From positions 1-48,496 of the forward strand of contig JAODMR010000050.1 in assembly GCA_025465475.1 (NCBI GenBank): a DNA stretch of 48,496 bases, read 5' to 3'. The notes under the pieces are model-generated. The model saw only the letters and a list, made by a program, of their open reading frames with translations, did no database searches and was not told the origin of the DNA. Positions 14,601 to 24,737 of the stretch are shown here, piece after piece. The number at the start of each line of letters is the position of its first letter. The stretch's first letter is position 1. The DNA is from Micrococcaceae bacterium (GTDB lineage Bacteria > Actinomycetota > Actinomycetes > Actinomycetales > Micrococcaceae). A program made the position numbers and the translations under genes.

Positions 14601-15951
14601 GGTCCTGGATGGTGTCCAGCACACTGCGCTTCAATCGGACAGTGGTCGAAGGTGCTGGGTGGATTGACGTGAGCTGGGCCAGTGACTGCATGGCCTGGTA
14701 CGGCGAGCAGCCCCACCGCTGACGGACGTTGTGCAGGGAAGCGACATGGTCAATCAGCTGGTGCCGGTGGTCCACCAGCGTCCGGTGCAGGTTTTCCAGT
14801 TTCGGCTCAGCAGCAGCTTCGTTGCGCATGATGGACCGGACCAGCTGGGCCTTGAGCTGCTGGGGGCCCGTGGTGGCGCTTAGCTGCAGCAGGAGGGAGT
14901 CCAGCCCGAGGGTAGTGAATCGTTGCGCGAGTTCATTCAACGTGGCACGGCGTTCAGCGACCACCAGCACGCGTTTGCCGTCGTGCACCAGGCCGGCGAT
15001 GGCGTTGATGGCTGTCTGGGTCTGGCCACTTCCGGGCGGGGTGGATACCACCAGGGAGTTCCCGGCGCGGACCATGTCGATGACGTGCTGCTGCTGGGCG
15101 TCAGCGTCAAGGACCAGCACTTCGTCCTGCGGGGATCGGCTGTCCAACGGCGCAAAGCGCCCGCCTTCGGCGGTGTCCAGCTCGTCTGCACCATTCCCGG
15201 CACCATCCCCTGCGCCGTCCCCTGCACCATCCCCTGCGCCGTCTTGAGTTACAGCACGGAGGGCAGAGATGAGCTCATTGCCCTCAAGCAGGGCCGGGTC
15301 GTTCAGGTTTTCGGTGAGGTCGGCGAAGGTGGAAACCAGCAGATGGTGGTCTACCCGTGCATTGCGGATCGGTTGCAGCAGGATCCGGAGACGCTCCAGC
15401 ACCGGCGCCGGGTCAAAGCGTGCCGTGCTGTAGGCCAGCCGCGCCAAAGCCGAAGGATCGAAGGTGATGCCGTGGGCGCGTTCCAGGTGCCGGATCAACG
15501 CCGGGTTGACGCGCGCCTGCTCGGTCAGCTGTAGTTCGTAGTCGTCCTGGTCTGGCCGGGCGGCCAACGCGATGGCAATGAGCAGCACCGGCGCGGACAC
15601 GTGGTGCGGCTGGATATTCTGCGTATTGGTCCAGCTGGCGATGCCGGCGGCGAGATAGCCGACGTCGATACCGCGGTCCGAATTCAGCTCGAAGGTTTTT
15701 GCCCGCAGCGTTCTGGCGGTCCGTACGGCGACTGCGTATTGCTCGGTGTCCCGAATCAGCATCGACAGCCGGGTCCGTCGTCCGGCGAGTAGCTGTGCCA
15801 GGCCCGACGGGTGCGCATGGGTCAGGTCGATGGACCCTTCCGGCGCCTTGGTGAAGGCCAGCAGGGTGTCAGGGCCCGCGTAGGGACCCAGACCGGCGAT
15901 CCACGCCCGAAGCTCCTCGGAGCTCTCAGGACTGCGAACTGTTTCGGACAC
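11689..15951 (-). CDS. Large helicase-like ATPase fused to REase-type domain, catalytic motifs degenerate
   Basis: A 1420-residue protein with the GTG at 15951, chosen because AGAAGGA lies five bases upstream; the open frame runs further but enters the guaA terminator. An N-terminal DUF4011-like region (1-230) leads to a P-loop SLVVSTPPGSGQTQTAINAI near 300-319, where Gln310 replaces the Walker lysine. Long helical middle (400-800). Motif II reads VILDAEATSL (about 839-848), motif III VAFGDEKTAAP, motif VI LAMTRAREFLQITT (about 1079). A restriction-endonuclease-like domain (about 1145-1250; GSIDMVAA ... PVAVESDGTAKYQ) resembles the MTES_1575 family. The tail (1255-1420) is acidic, low complexity and ends DDWLKEQRPPHWG. 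Intact relatives occur in defence; here ATPase activity looks lost. Confidence 0.72.
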   Translation of the reverse strand: MSETVRSPESSEELRAWIAGLGPYAGPDTLLAFTKAPEGSIDLTHAHPSGLAQLLAGRRTRLSMLIRDTEQYAVAVRTARTLRAKTFELNSDRGIDVGYLAAGIASWTNTQNIQPHHVSAPVLLIAIALAARPDQDDYELQLTEQARVNPALIRHLERAHGITFDPSALARLAYSTARFDPAPVLERLRILLQPIRNARVDHHLLVSTFADLTENLNDPALLEGNELISALRAVTQDGAGDGAGDGAGDGAGNGADELDTAEGGRFAPLDSRSPQDEVLVLDADAQQQHVIDMVRAGNSLVVSTPPGSGQTQTAINAIAGLVHDGKRVLVVAERRATLNELAQRFTTLGLDSLLLQLSATTGPQQLKAQLVRSIMRNEAAAEPKLENLHRTLVDHRHQLIDHVASLHNVRQRWGCSPYQAMQSLAQLTSIHPAPSTTVRLKRSVLDTIQDRKELGERLYRAAELGGFSKSATSSAWHGARLVTRKETEEAHALAAALLKRVPAFRVQMDQVSEFAEIRRAGTVAEWGGQLELLMAVRESLDRFTPDIFDRPVTDLISATASSGWRREHRVEMASMQRSRLRRVAKEYVRPGVHISDLHASLLLVQEQQAAWAAFATTQRHPAVPTGLVELRNTLDSLVGDLQKLGAALDLTPAGGDLLHSDYDALLARLTALAGDKETLENLPERTLLLESMREHGLGELLDDLAAREVPPSETKAELELAWWQSALEAMISGDDYLAMSDGESLRQLEAEFRLADQAHVASGSARLRWKLAQDWNSGLTARQRQAEYLRNLLKDGRVNLDALATHSPDLLANLVPIWTVSPLVLPSVLPAGHRFDAVVILDAEATSLQAALPALARGGQVVAFGDEKTAAPRAFSVSVERVAKGEEDTPALLSVFGALSAVLPRRRLTMSYRAVDQDLVLQLSRSFYDGLLERLPDGRNVTGLDRTLVVDYLPDGTGMPGAGADGVESVVAEVNHVVDLVFEHARQRPQLSLAVITASERHAARVAQAIRTQMPNHPDLAGFFASGAESFRVVDIDRAAGMVRDHVIFSLGYGRTPHGRALHNFGPLSAPDGRSKFVLAMTRAREFLQITTCFRPEDLDPERLSAGARDFYELLDRELAGHSLLGSTASRAAASEQLLGEDPLVADLEDRLRARGARVWHHYDGSIDMVAAADPMRQLGRQDEEVPTPVAVESDGTAKYQAWSVRERSRLRPQLLERLGWRYMPLWTIEVFTDPSSCADRIGEYLGLSSELEGDMTSLLSAPLDTGSDTSTGQWSPEEPVALADDSFLNDPLADATGIAAPDDDAATPSPGEPNGAAGEASDSEGSGAKGFGAEEPTSPSSEKDKASTDEGPKAEATDGNEEDQMEQANAKPVLSGTTGSEGSDLLPKVAGEDDPRSWGDAGQRDHDDWLKEQRPPHWG
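15192..15245 (-). repeat. Tandem 12-bp repeat coding (GAGD)n linker
   Basis: Four to five copies of a 12-bp unit (GGTGCAGGGGAC and variants, minus strand) encode DGAGDGAGDGAGDGAG around residues 237-252 of the helicase-like protein, just ahead of its P-loop domain. Confidence 0.85.
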
Positions 15952-16063
15952 TTGTTCCTTCTTTTCTGGACTGACGCGGAACGATCTGGACCATGCGGGC
16001 ATGTCTCCGAGGCTATCCCGACCGGCCGGAGTTACCGGGCAGGGCACACGGAGGAAGGGCAAG

Positions 16064-16105
16064 AACGGCTGCGGCAAGACCGGGAACGGTCCTGCCGCAG
16101 CCGTT
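16064..16105 (-). terminator. Hairpin terminator of guaA
   Basis: A perfect 13-bp stem, AACGGCTGCGGCA (16064-16076) with TGCCGCAGCCGTT (16093-16105), encloses a second small stem (GACCG/CGGTC). It begins six bases after the guaA stop. No clear U-run follows, as is common in actinobacteria. Confidence 0.75.
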
Positions 16106-16110
16106 GGCGC

Positions 16111-17700
<1,590 letters not shown>

Positions 17701-17706
17701 CGTTCA

Positions 17707-17712
17707 ATCTTA
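17707..17712 (-). promoter_or_regulatory. -10 box of guaA, leaderless type
   Basis: TAAGAT on the minus strand, six bases before the GTG. No ribosome site is present between them. Confidence 0.5.
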
Positions 17713-17787
17713 CCCAAGCCCCGGCGGAAGCCCTGTGACAAGCATATATCCGGCAGGGTTGTCCACCATCCGACAGGGTTGTCGCGG

Positions 17788-18264
17788 TTAGTAGCGCTTC
17801 GAGGCCTGCGGATTGGCTGCGAGTTCCGCCTCGGCCTGGCGGTGGATGCGCCCCTCGACGAAGAAGGACAGGAACGGGATGACGCCGCCCAGGGCGATGA
17901 GGATGAATTTGCTGAACGGCCATCGCATCAGCGACCAGAGCCGGAAATCGGCGATGAGGTAGACGACGTACATCCAGCCGTGCACAATCAGCACGGCCGT
18001 CGAGATGTTGAACCCGCCGGTGACGCTGTACACGTCTCCCTGCACGCCGGCCAGGCCGAAACCGTGGGCTTCCCCCGTGGAGGTGTTGGTGCCGCCGGCC
18101 ATGAGGACGGAGCCAAAGCCGTATCGGATCACCAGTTCAGCCGTCAGCAGCAGCAGCATGGATCCGGTGAGGTAGGCCATCACCTTGTAGAAACCCAGGG
18201 CTGACCGGATCTGGTCGGCGGTGCCGCCGAAGCGGCGCTTACGGGTCTTGGATGTTTCGCTCAC
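17788..18264 (-). CDS. DUF3817 integral membrane protein
   Basis: A 158-residue protein with about three membrane helices: SALGFYKVMAYLTGSMLLLL, ISTAVLIVHGWMYVVYLIAD and FILIALGGVIPFLSFFVEGR. It ends with the family-typical VEGRIHRQAEAEL. DUF3817 proteins (YdzA-like) are uncharacterised membrane proteins often encoded beside actinobacterial SURF1 or guaA. The start overlaps the SURF1 stop by four bases (ATGA), so both are translated from one message. A 60-residue segment between helices 1 and 2 contains a Gly-rich insert that many relatives lack (about 58-85). Confidence 0.9.
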   Translation of the reverse strand: MSETSKTRKRRFGGTADQIRSALGFYKVMAYLTGSMLLLLTAELVIRYGFGSVLMAGGTNTSTGEAHGFGLAGVQGDVYSVTGGFNISTAVLIVHGWMYVVYLIADFRLWSLMRWPFSKFILIALGGVIPFLSFFVEGRIHRQAEAELAANPQASKRY

Positions 18265-19220
18265 GAAGTTACCTCACGGGAAAGGGGTGGAACCGGGTCA
18301 AGGTCTGGTGCGTCGCCGGTGTTGCTTTGGTCGCCGTTGTTTTGGTCGCCGTCGCCGTCGTTGCCGTCGTCGCCGTCGTCGTCGTCGTTGCCGTTGTTGT
18401 CTTCATAGTCACCGTCGTCCCCGTCGTCATAGTCACCGTCGTCGTCTGGCTCCTGGCTTCGTCGATAGTCGTCGGCGACCAGTCGGCCCCACAGGAACAC
18501 GGCGAAACCCGCGAACACGACCCATTCGACGGCGTAGAAGATGTTGAGCCAGTTGAAGTTGGCGGATTCGGGCTGAGCCCCAACGGTGATGCCCTGCAGC
18601 GGCCCTGCGACGGCGTGCGCGCTGACATCGATGCCTGCGGCCACTTCGGTGTTGGCCACGACGAAGGCCGGATAGCTGTTGACATCCCAGATGTTCACCA
18701 GTTGTGCCGTGGACAGGGCAGCGACCTGGCCGGCGGGCAAATTGTTGGGCTTGGGGTTCGGCGCCTCAGAGGGAATCAGGCGTCCGCTGAGGGTGATCGC
18801 ACCGGTCGGCGGCGATGGCACCTGGTCCGGATGTTCCATCCAGCCCCGCGCGACAGGAATGATCGTCGGCCCGGCGCCGGCCGCGCCGCTCAGGGTTGGC
18901 GCGCCGTCCACCACGAACGCGTCGACCACCCAGTAGCCGCTCCTGCCGTCCTGCAACCGCCCCTGCACCAGCACCTGCCGCGCCGCGTCATAGGATCCGG
19001 TGGCGGTGACGAGTTGATCCTCGGCGCTCTGGGTGACCGGCGTTCCCGGCTGCAGCACGTCCGTCAAGGGCTTGACCGTCTCCGTGGCAGCGACCGGCGC
19101 CTCGGTGGTCTGCGTGGATCGTGAGAACTGCCACTGGCTCAGCAGCACGAAAACCCAGGAAACGGCCAGCGCCAGAACCAGCGCGGCAATCCATCGGGGT
19201 TTAAGGGCGGTTCTCAGCAC
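18261..19220 (-). CDS. SURF1-family cytochrome oxidase assembly protein
   Basis: A 319-residue membrane protein. Two helices bracket an extracytoplasmic domain: WIAALVLALAVSWVFVLLSQ near the start and FYAVEWVVFAGFAVFLWGRL near residue 235. SURF1 hallmarks are LSQWQFSR, a GRSGYWVVDAFVV-type strand, PVARGW and NWLNIFYAVEW. SURF1 assists haem a insertion into cytochrome c oxidase. The tail after about residue 248 is an unusual Asp/Gly/Asn run coded by GTCGTC/GCCGTC-type triplet repeats. GTG start with TACCTT six bases upstream, probably leaderless. Forms an overlapping pair with DUF3817. Confidence 0.87.
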   Translation of the reverse strand: MLRTALKPRWIAALVLALAVSWVFVLLSQWQFSRSTQTTEAPVAATETVKPLTDVLQPGTPVTQSAEDQLVTATGSYDAARQVLVQGRLQDGRSGYWVVDAFVVDGAPTLSGAAGAGPTIIPVARGWMEHPDQVPSPPTGAITLSGRLIPSEAPNPKPNNLPAGQVAALSTAQLVNIWDVNSYPAFVVANTEVAAGIDVSAHAVAGPLQGITVGAQPESANFNWLNIFYAVEWVVFAGFAVFLWGRLVADDYRRSQEPDDDGDYDDGDDGDYEDNNGNDDDDGDDGNDGDGDQNNGDQSNTGDAPDLDPVPPLSREVTS

Positions 19221-19303
19221 CCCTTAAAGGTACTTCGTCCCTCTGTAGAAAACCCAATGGGCCTGATCAGTCAGTCCGGGTTTCCTACCTTGCAGGAGCC
19301 GTC

Positions 19304-19795
19304 CTAGTGGTCGAAGAAAACAAGCGTGGAGTTGATGAGCTCGGCGATGACCTCGGCGTCATGTGCCCGGCGCAGCGATTCGCGGAAGTTCTCCTTGAAC
19401 AGCGACCGGGCCAGGGTGGCCAGCACCTCCAGGTGCTCGGAAAAGGAGCTGGCAGGCGTCGCGATCAACAACACCACCGTGGCGGGCCCGTCGACCGCGC
19501 CGAAGTCCAGGCTGTGCCCGTACTTGGTGATGCCAACGGCGATGGTTGTCTGCGAGACGTAATCGCTGCGGGCGTGCGGCAGCCCGATCCCACCCGGGAG
19601 CCCGGTGGCCATCTGATGTTCGCGGGCATTAACCTGCGCCAGGAACCCGTCCAGGTCGGAGACCCTGCCGGCGTCGAACATGCGTCGGGCCAGCTGCTCG
19701 GTGGCGTCTTCCTTGGAGGCTGCCGCCATCTCCAGAATGACCATGTCCGGGGTGGTCAGCTCAAGGTCATACCGCTCGAATGAGCTTTCGGTCAT
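19304..19795 (-). CDS. PTS EIIA protein of the fructose/nitrogen type, no partners nearby
   Basis: A 163-residue, single-domain EIIA (PTS_EIIA_2 fold). The phosphorylated histidine is His74 in GLPGGIGLPHARSDYV, and the family strand VDGPATVVLLIATPASSFSE and the closing HLEVLATLARSLF are present. No EIIB, EIIC, EI or HPr gene lies in the window, so it may work as a regulatory (PtsN-like) EIIA or with distant sugar permeases. It starts 39 bp after glpD ends, suggesting a shared transcript with glycerol-3-phosphate metabolism. Confidence 0.88.
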   Translation of the reverse strand: MTESSFERYDLELTTPDMVILEMAAASKEDATEQLARRMFDAGRVSDLDGFLAQVNAREHQMATGLPGGIGLPHARSDYVSQTTIAVGITKYGHSLDFGAVDGPATVVLLIATPASSFSEHLEVLATLARSLFKENFRESLRRAHDAEVIAELINSTLVFFDH

Positions 19796-19834
19796 GTCCG
19801 CTACTTCCGCCTGTTTGTTCTTACGATGGCTGGT

Positions 19835-21574
19835 TCAGCGCAGGGGAACAATGTCCTGCACGCCGAGTCGGGCGGCATCAGCGGTCTTGTCGTCCGGCTG
19901 CTGCTGGCTGAGCCGTTCAGCCTCAACACGGGCCAGGTAATGCGCGACCTCGTTTTGCTGCTGTTCCTGGCTCCAGCCAAGGATGCCACCCATTAGTGTA
20001 GCGACCACGGGAGCGGCCGAAACGCCGCGGTCCCACGACTCAATCGAGATGCGGGTACGGCGCGTCAGCACGTCATTCACATGCAGGGCTCCTTCATGCG
20101 TGGTTGCGTACACGACCTCCGCAGCCAGATAGTCATCAGCGCCGGGTAGCGGCTCCCCGAGCTGGGGGTCGGCCGTGATCAGGGCAAGGACCTCGTCGGT
20201 CATGGAGCCGTATCGGCCCAGCAGGTGCTCGATGCGCGCCACGTGCACCCCTGTCTCCTCCGCCGTCCGGTTGCGGCGGTTCCAGGCGGCCTTGTAACCG
20301 TCCGCGCCGAGCAGGGGGATGGTCTCCGTGCAGCTGGGCGGCACGCGCTCATCCATGCTTCGTGTTGCCTCGTCCACGGCGTCCTTCGCCATGACGCGAT
20401 AGGTGGTCCATTTGCCGCCCGCAACCACCACGAGTCCGGGGACGGGATGGGCGACGACGTGTTCCCGCGAGAGCTTGGCCGTCGAGTCATTCTCGCCGGC
20501 CAGCAGCGGACGCAGTCCCGCGTACACGCCTTCCACGTCTTCGCGGGTCAGGGGGCGCTTCAGTACCCGGTTGACGTGCTCCAGCACGTAGTCGATGTCT
20601 TTGGAGGAGGCCGCCGGGTGTGCCTTGTCGAGGTTCCAGTCAGTGTCGGTGGTGCCGATGATCCAGTGCCGGCCCCACGGGATGACGAACAGGACGGACT
20701 TTTCGGTGCGCAGGATCAGGCCAACAGTGGATTGGAACCTGTCACGCGGAACCACCAGGTGGATGCCCTTGGAGGCACGGACCTTGAGCTGTCCCCGCTC
20801 GGTGACCATCGCTTGCGTTTCGTCGGTCCAGACGCCTGTCGCGTTCACGACCTGCTTGGCCCGGATGCTGAATTCTGATCCGTCCTCGTGGTTGACCACC
20901 TTGGCCCCGACGACGCGTTCGCCTTCACGCAGGAAGTCGACGACTGCCACCTGGTTAACTGCGTGGGCGCCGTAATGCGCTGCCGTCCGGACCAGGTTCG
21001 CGACGTATCGGGCGTCGTCGACCTGCCCGTCGTAGTACCGGATGGAACCGACGAACGCGTCGTCCTTCAGGCTCGGCGCTGCACGCAAGGTGCCCCTGCG
21101 GGTCAGGTGCTTGTGCATCGGAACGCCGCGCTGGTGCCCGTTCGAGAAGGACATCATGTCGTACAGCAGGATGCCGGCACCCACATAGGGCCGCTCGATG
21201 AACGGTTTGGTGAGCGGATACAGGAAGGGGACGGGCCGGGTCAGGTGCGGTGCGATTTCGGAGAGCAACAGGCCCCGCTCCCCCAAGGCTTCCTTGACCA
21301 GCGCGAAGTCGAGCATCTCCAGGTAACGCAGGCCGCCGTGGATCAGCTTGGAGGAGCGCGACGACGTCCCTGCCGCCCAGTCGTTGGCTTCAACGATGCC
21401 GACGCTCAGGCCTCGGGTGATCGCATCCAGGGCAGCACCAGCACCAACGATGCCGCCGCCAACGATCAGGATATCCAGCTCACCGCCCGGCTGTGTGGTC
21501 GCCTTGAGGGCTGCAAGGGATTCAGCGCGGGCTTCTGGCCCCAAGGCACCGGTGGAACGTACTGCACTCACCAT
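19835..21574 (-). CDS. glpD: Aerobic glycerol-3-phosphate dehydrogenase
   Basis: A 579-residue membrane-associated flavoprotein that oxidises glycerol-3-phosphate to dihydroxyacetone phosphate and feeds electrons to quinone. FAD motif DILIVGGGIVGAGAALDAIT near residues 34-53, then GTSSRSSKLIHGGLRYLE (GlpD signature) and GGKWTTYRVMAKDAVDEA. Full length. The ATG at 21574 follows GGAAAGG by six bases; a GTG at 21589 overlaps that site and is rejected. It is not linked to glpF or glpK here. An EIIA gene follows closely and may be co-regulated. Confidence 0.96.
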   Translation of the reverse strand: MVSAVRSTGALGPEARAESLAALKATTQPGGELDILIVGGGIVGAGAALDAITRGLSVGIVEANDWAAGTSSRSSKLIHGGLRYLEMLDFALVKEALGERGLLLSEIAPHLTRPVPFLYPLTKPFIERPYVGAGILLYDMMSFSNGHQRGVPMHKHLTRRGTLRAAPSLKDDAFVGSIRYYDGQVDDARYVANLVRTAAHYGAHAVNQVAVVDFLREGERVVGAKVVNHEDGSEFSIRAKQVVNATGVWTDETQAMVTERGQLKVRASKGIHLVVPRDRFQSTVGLILRTEKSVLFVIPWGRHWIIGTTDTDWNLDKAHPAASSKDIDYVLEHVNRVLKRPLTREDVEGVYAGLRPLLAGENDSTAKLSREHVVAHPVPGLVVVAGGKWTTYRVMAKDAVDEATRSMDERVPPSCTETIPLLGADGYKAAWNRRNRTAEETGVHVARIEHLLGRYGSMTDEVLALITADPQLGEPLPGADDYLAAEVVYATTHEGALHVNDVLTRRTRISIESWDRGVSAAPVVATLMGGILGWSQEQQQNEVAHYLARVEAERLSQQQPDDKTADAARLGVQDIVPLR

Positions 21575-21644
21575 GACCGACCTTTCCACGTCAACGTGTT
21601 GGTGGTTTCACCATACTTTGTTGCCCGGGGGAAAGGCAGACCTA

Positions 21645-21698
21645 CCTGCGCCGGTTGATGATCCTGCGCCGGTTGATGAATCTGCGCCCGTTGATGAA
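21645..21698. repeat. Three tandem 18-bp repeats abutting the guaB3 stop
   Basis: Units CCTGCGCCGGTTGATGAT start at 21645, 21663 and 21681, with two changes in the third. The array ends one base before the stop codon of the guaB3-type gene (21700-21702). Confidence 0.92.
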
Positions 21699-21699
21699 G

Positions 21700-22836
21700 C
21701 TAGAAACCCTCGAGCGGGGAAACCACGACTTCCACGCGCTGGAATTCCTTGATGTCGGAGTAACCCGTGGTGGCCATGGACCGTCGCAGGGCGCCGATCA
21801 GATTGGAGGTGCCGTTGGCATGGTGGGCGGGACCGAACAAGACCTCCTGCAGCGAGCCGACGGTGTTCAGCTTCACCCGGTCACCTCGCGGCATCTCCGC
21901 GTGGTGTGCCTCGGCACCCCAGTGCCAGCCCTGGCCCGGCGCCTCCTCGGCACGCGCCAGTGCGGAGCCCAACATGACGGCGTCGGCGCCCATGGCGATG
22001 GCTTTGATGATGTCGCCGCTGGATCCCATGCCGCCGTCGGCGATGACGTGGACGTAGCGGCCGCCGGATTCGTCCATGTAGTCGCGGCGCGCCGCGGCCA
22101 CATCCGAAATGGCGCTGGCCATCGGGGCGTGGATGCCGAGGGCCCGGCGCGTCGTCGTCGTCGCTCCCCCGCCGAAACCGACCAGGACACCGGCGGCGCC
22201 GGTGCGCATCAGGTGCAGGGCCGGGGTGTATCCGGCAGCGCCGCCGACAATGACGGGAACGTCCAATTCGTAGATGAACTGCTTCAGGTTCAGCGGCTCA
22301 TGCGATTTGGAGACGTGTTCGGCGGAGACGGTGGTGCCACGAATGACGAAGATGTCGACGCCGGCCGCGAGGACGGTCTTGTAGAACTGCTGGGTGCGCT
22401 GCGGGGTGAGGGACCCGGCCACCGTCACCCCTGCTGCGCGGATTTCCGCCAGGCGCGAGGTGATCAATTCCGCCTGCACCGGAGCCTCGTACAGCTCCTG
22501 CAGCCGGCGGGTGGCTGCCGGGCTGGTGGCGGAGGCTTCCAGCGCCGAGATCTCGTCCAGCACCGGCTGCGGATCCTCGTACCGGGTCCACAGGCCCTCC
22601 AGGTCCAACACGCCCAACCCACCAAGCTGCCCGAACGTGATGGCGGTGGCGGGAGACATCACCGAGTCCATGGGGGCCGCAATGACGGGCATGTCGAACT
22701 GGTAGGCATCGATCTGCCAACTGACCGAAACGTCCTTGGGGTCGCGCGTCCGCCGGGACGGAACGATAGCTATGTCATCCAGGGAGTAGGCGCGGCGCCC
22801 ACGCTTGCCACGGCCGATTTCGATCTCATAAGTCAC
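21700..22836 (-). CDS. guaB3: GuaB3-family IMP dehydrogenase-like protein lacking the catalytic cysteine
   Basis: A 378-residue TIM-barrel protein with no CBS domains, the usual GuaB3 size. Family signs: AYSLDDIAIVPSRRTRDPKD, PVIAAPMDSVMSPATAI, VIADGGMGSSGDIIKAIAMG and ADAVMLGSALA. In IMP dehydrogenases and GMP reductases the active loop carries a cysteine (GPGSICTT in GuaB). Here the loop reads VLVGFGGGATTTTRRALG and the whole protein contains no cysteine. It cannot use the standard thioimidate chemistry, so its role is probably regulatory or uses another mechanism. GTG start, TAGGCT six bases upstream (leaderless). Lies 56 bp after guaB. Confidence 0.9.
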   Translation of the reverse strand: MTYEIEIGRGKRGRRAYSLDDIAIVPSRRTRDPKDVSVSWQIDAYQFDMPVIAAPMDSVMSPATAITFGQLGGLGVLDLEGLWTRYEDPQPVLDEISALEASATSPAATRRLQELYEAPVQAELITSRLAEIRAAGVTVAGSLTPQRTQQFYKTVLAAGVDIFVIRGTTVSAEHVSKSHEPLNLKQFIYELDVPVIVGGAAGYTPALHLMRTGAAGVLVGFGGGATTTTRRALGIHAPMASAISDVAAARRDYMDESGGRYVHVIADGGMGSSGDIIKAIAMGADAVMLGSALARAEEAPGQGWHWGAEAHHAEMPRGDRVKLNTVGSLQEVLFGPAHHANGTSNLIGALRRSMATTGYSDIKEFQRVEVVVSPLEGF

Positions 22837-22842
22837 CGCACC

Positions 22843-22848
22843 AGCCTA
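22843..22848 (-). promoter_or_regulatory. -10 box of guaB3, leaderless type
   Basis: TAGGCT on the minus strand, six bases before the GTG, in the guaB-guaB3 gap. It implies that guaB3 can be transcribed separately from guaB. Confidence 0.45.
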
Positions 22849-22892
22849 TCCCAGTGCTGAACACCAGATCCGCGGCCCCACAGGAGGGGCTG

Positions 22893-24737
<1,845 letters not shown>

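Noticed and set aside
15952-16077. Extension of the helicase-like gene to an upstream start
   Set aside because: It would run into the guaA terminator stem; the GTG at 15951 has a good ribosome site.
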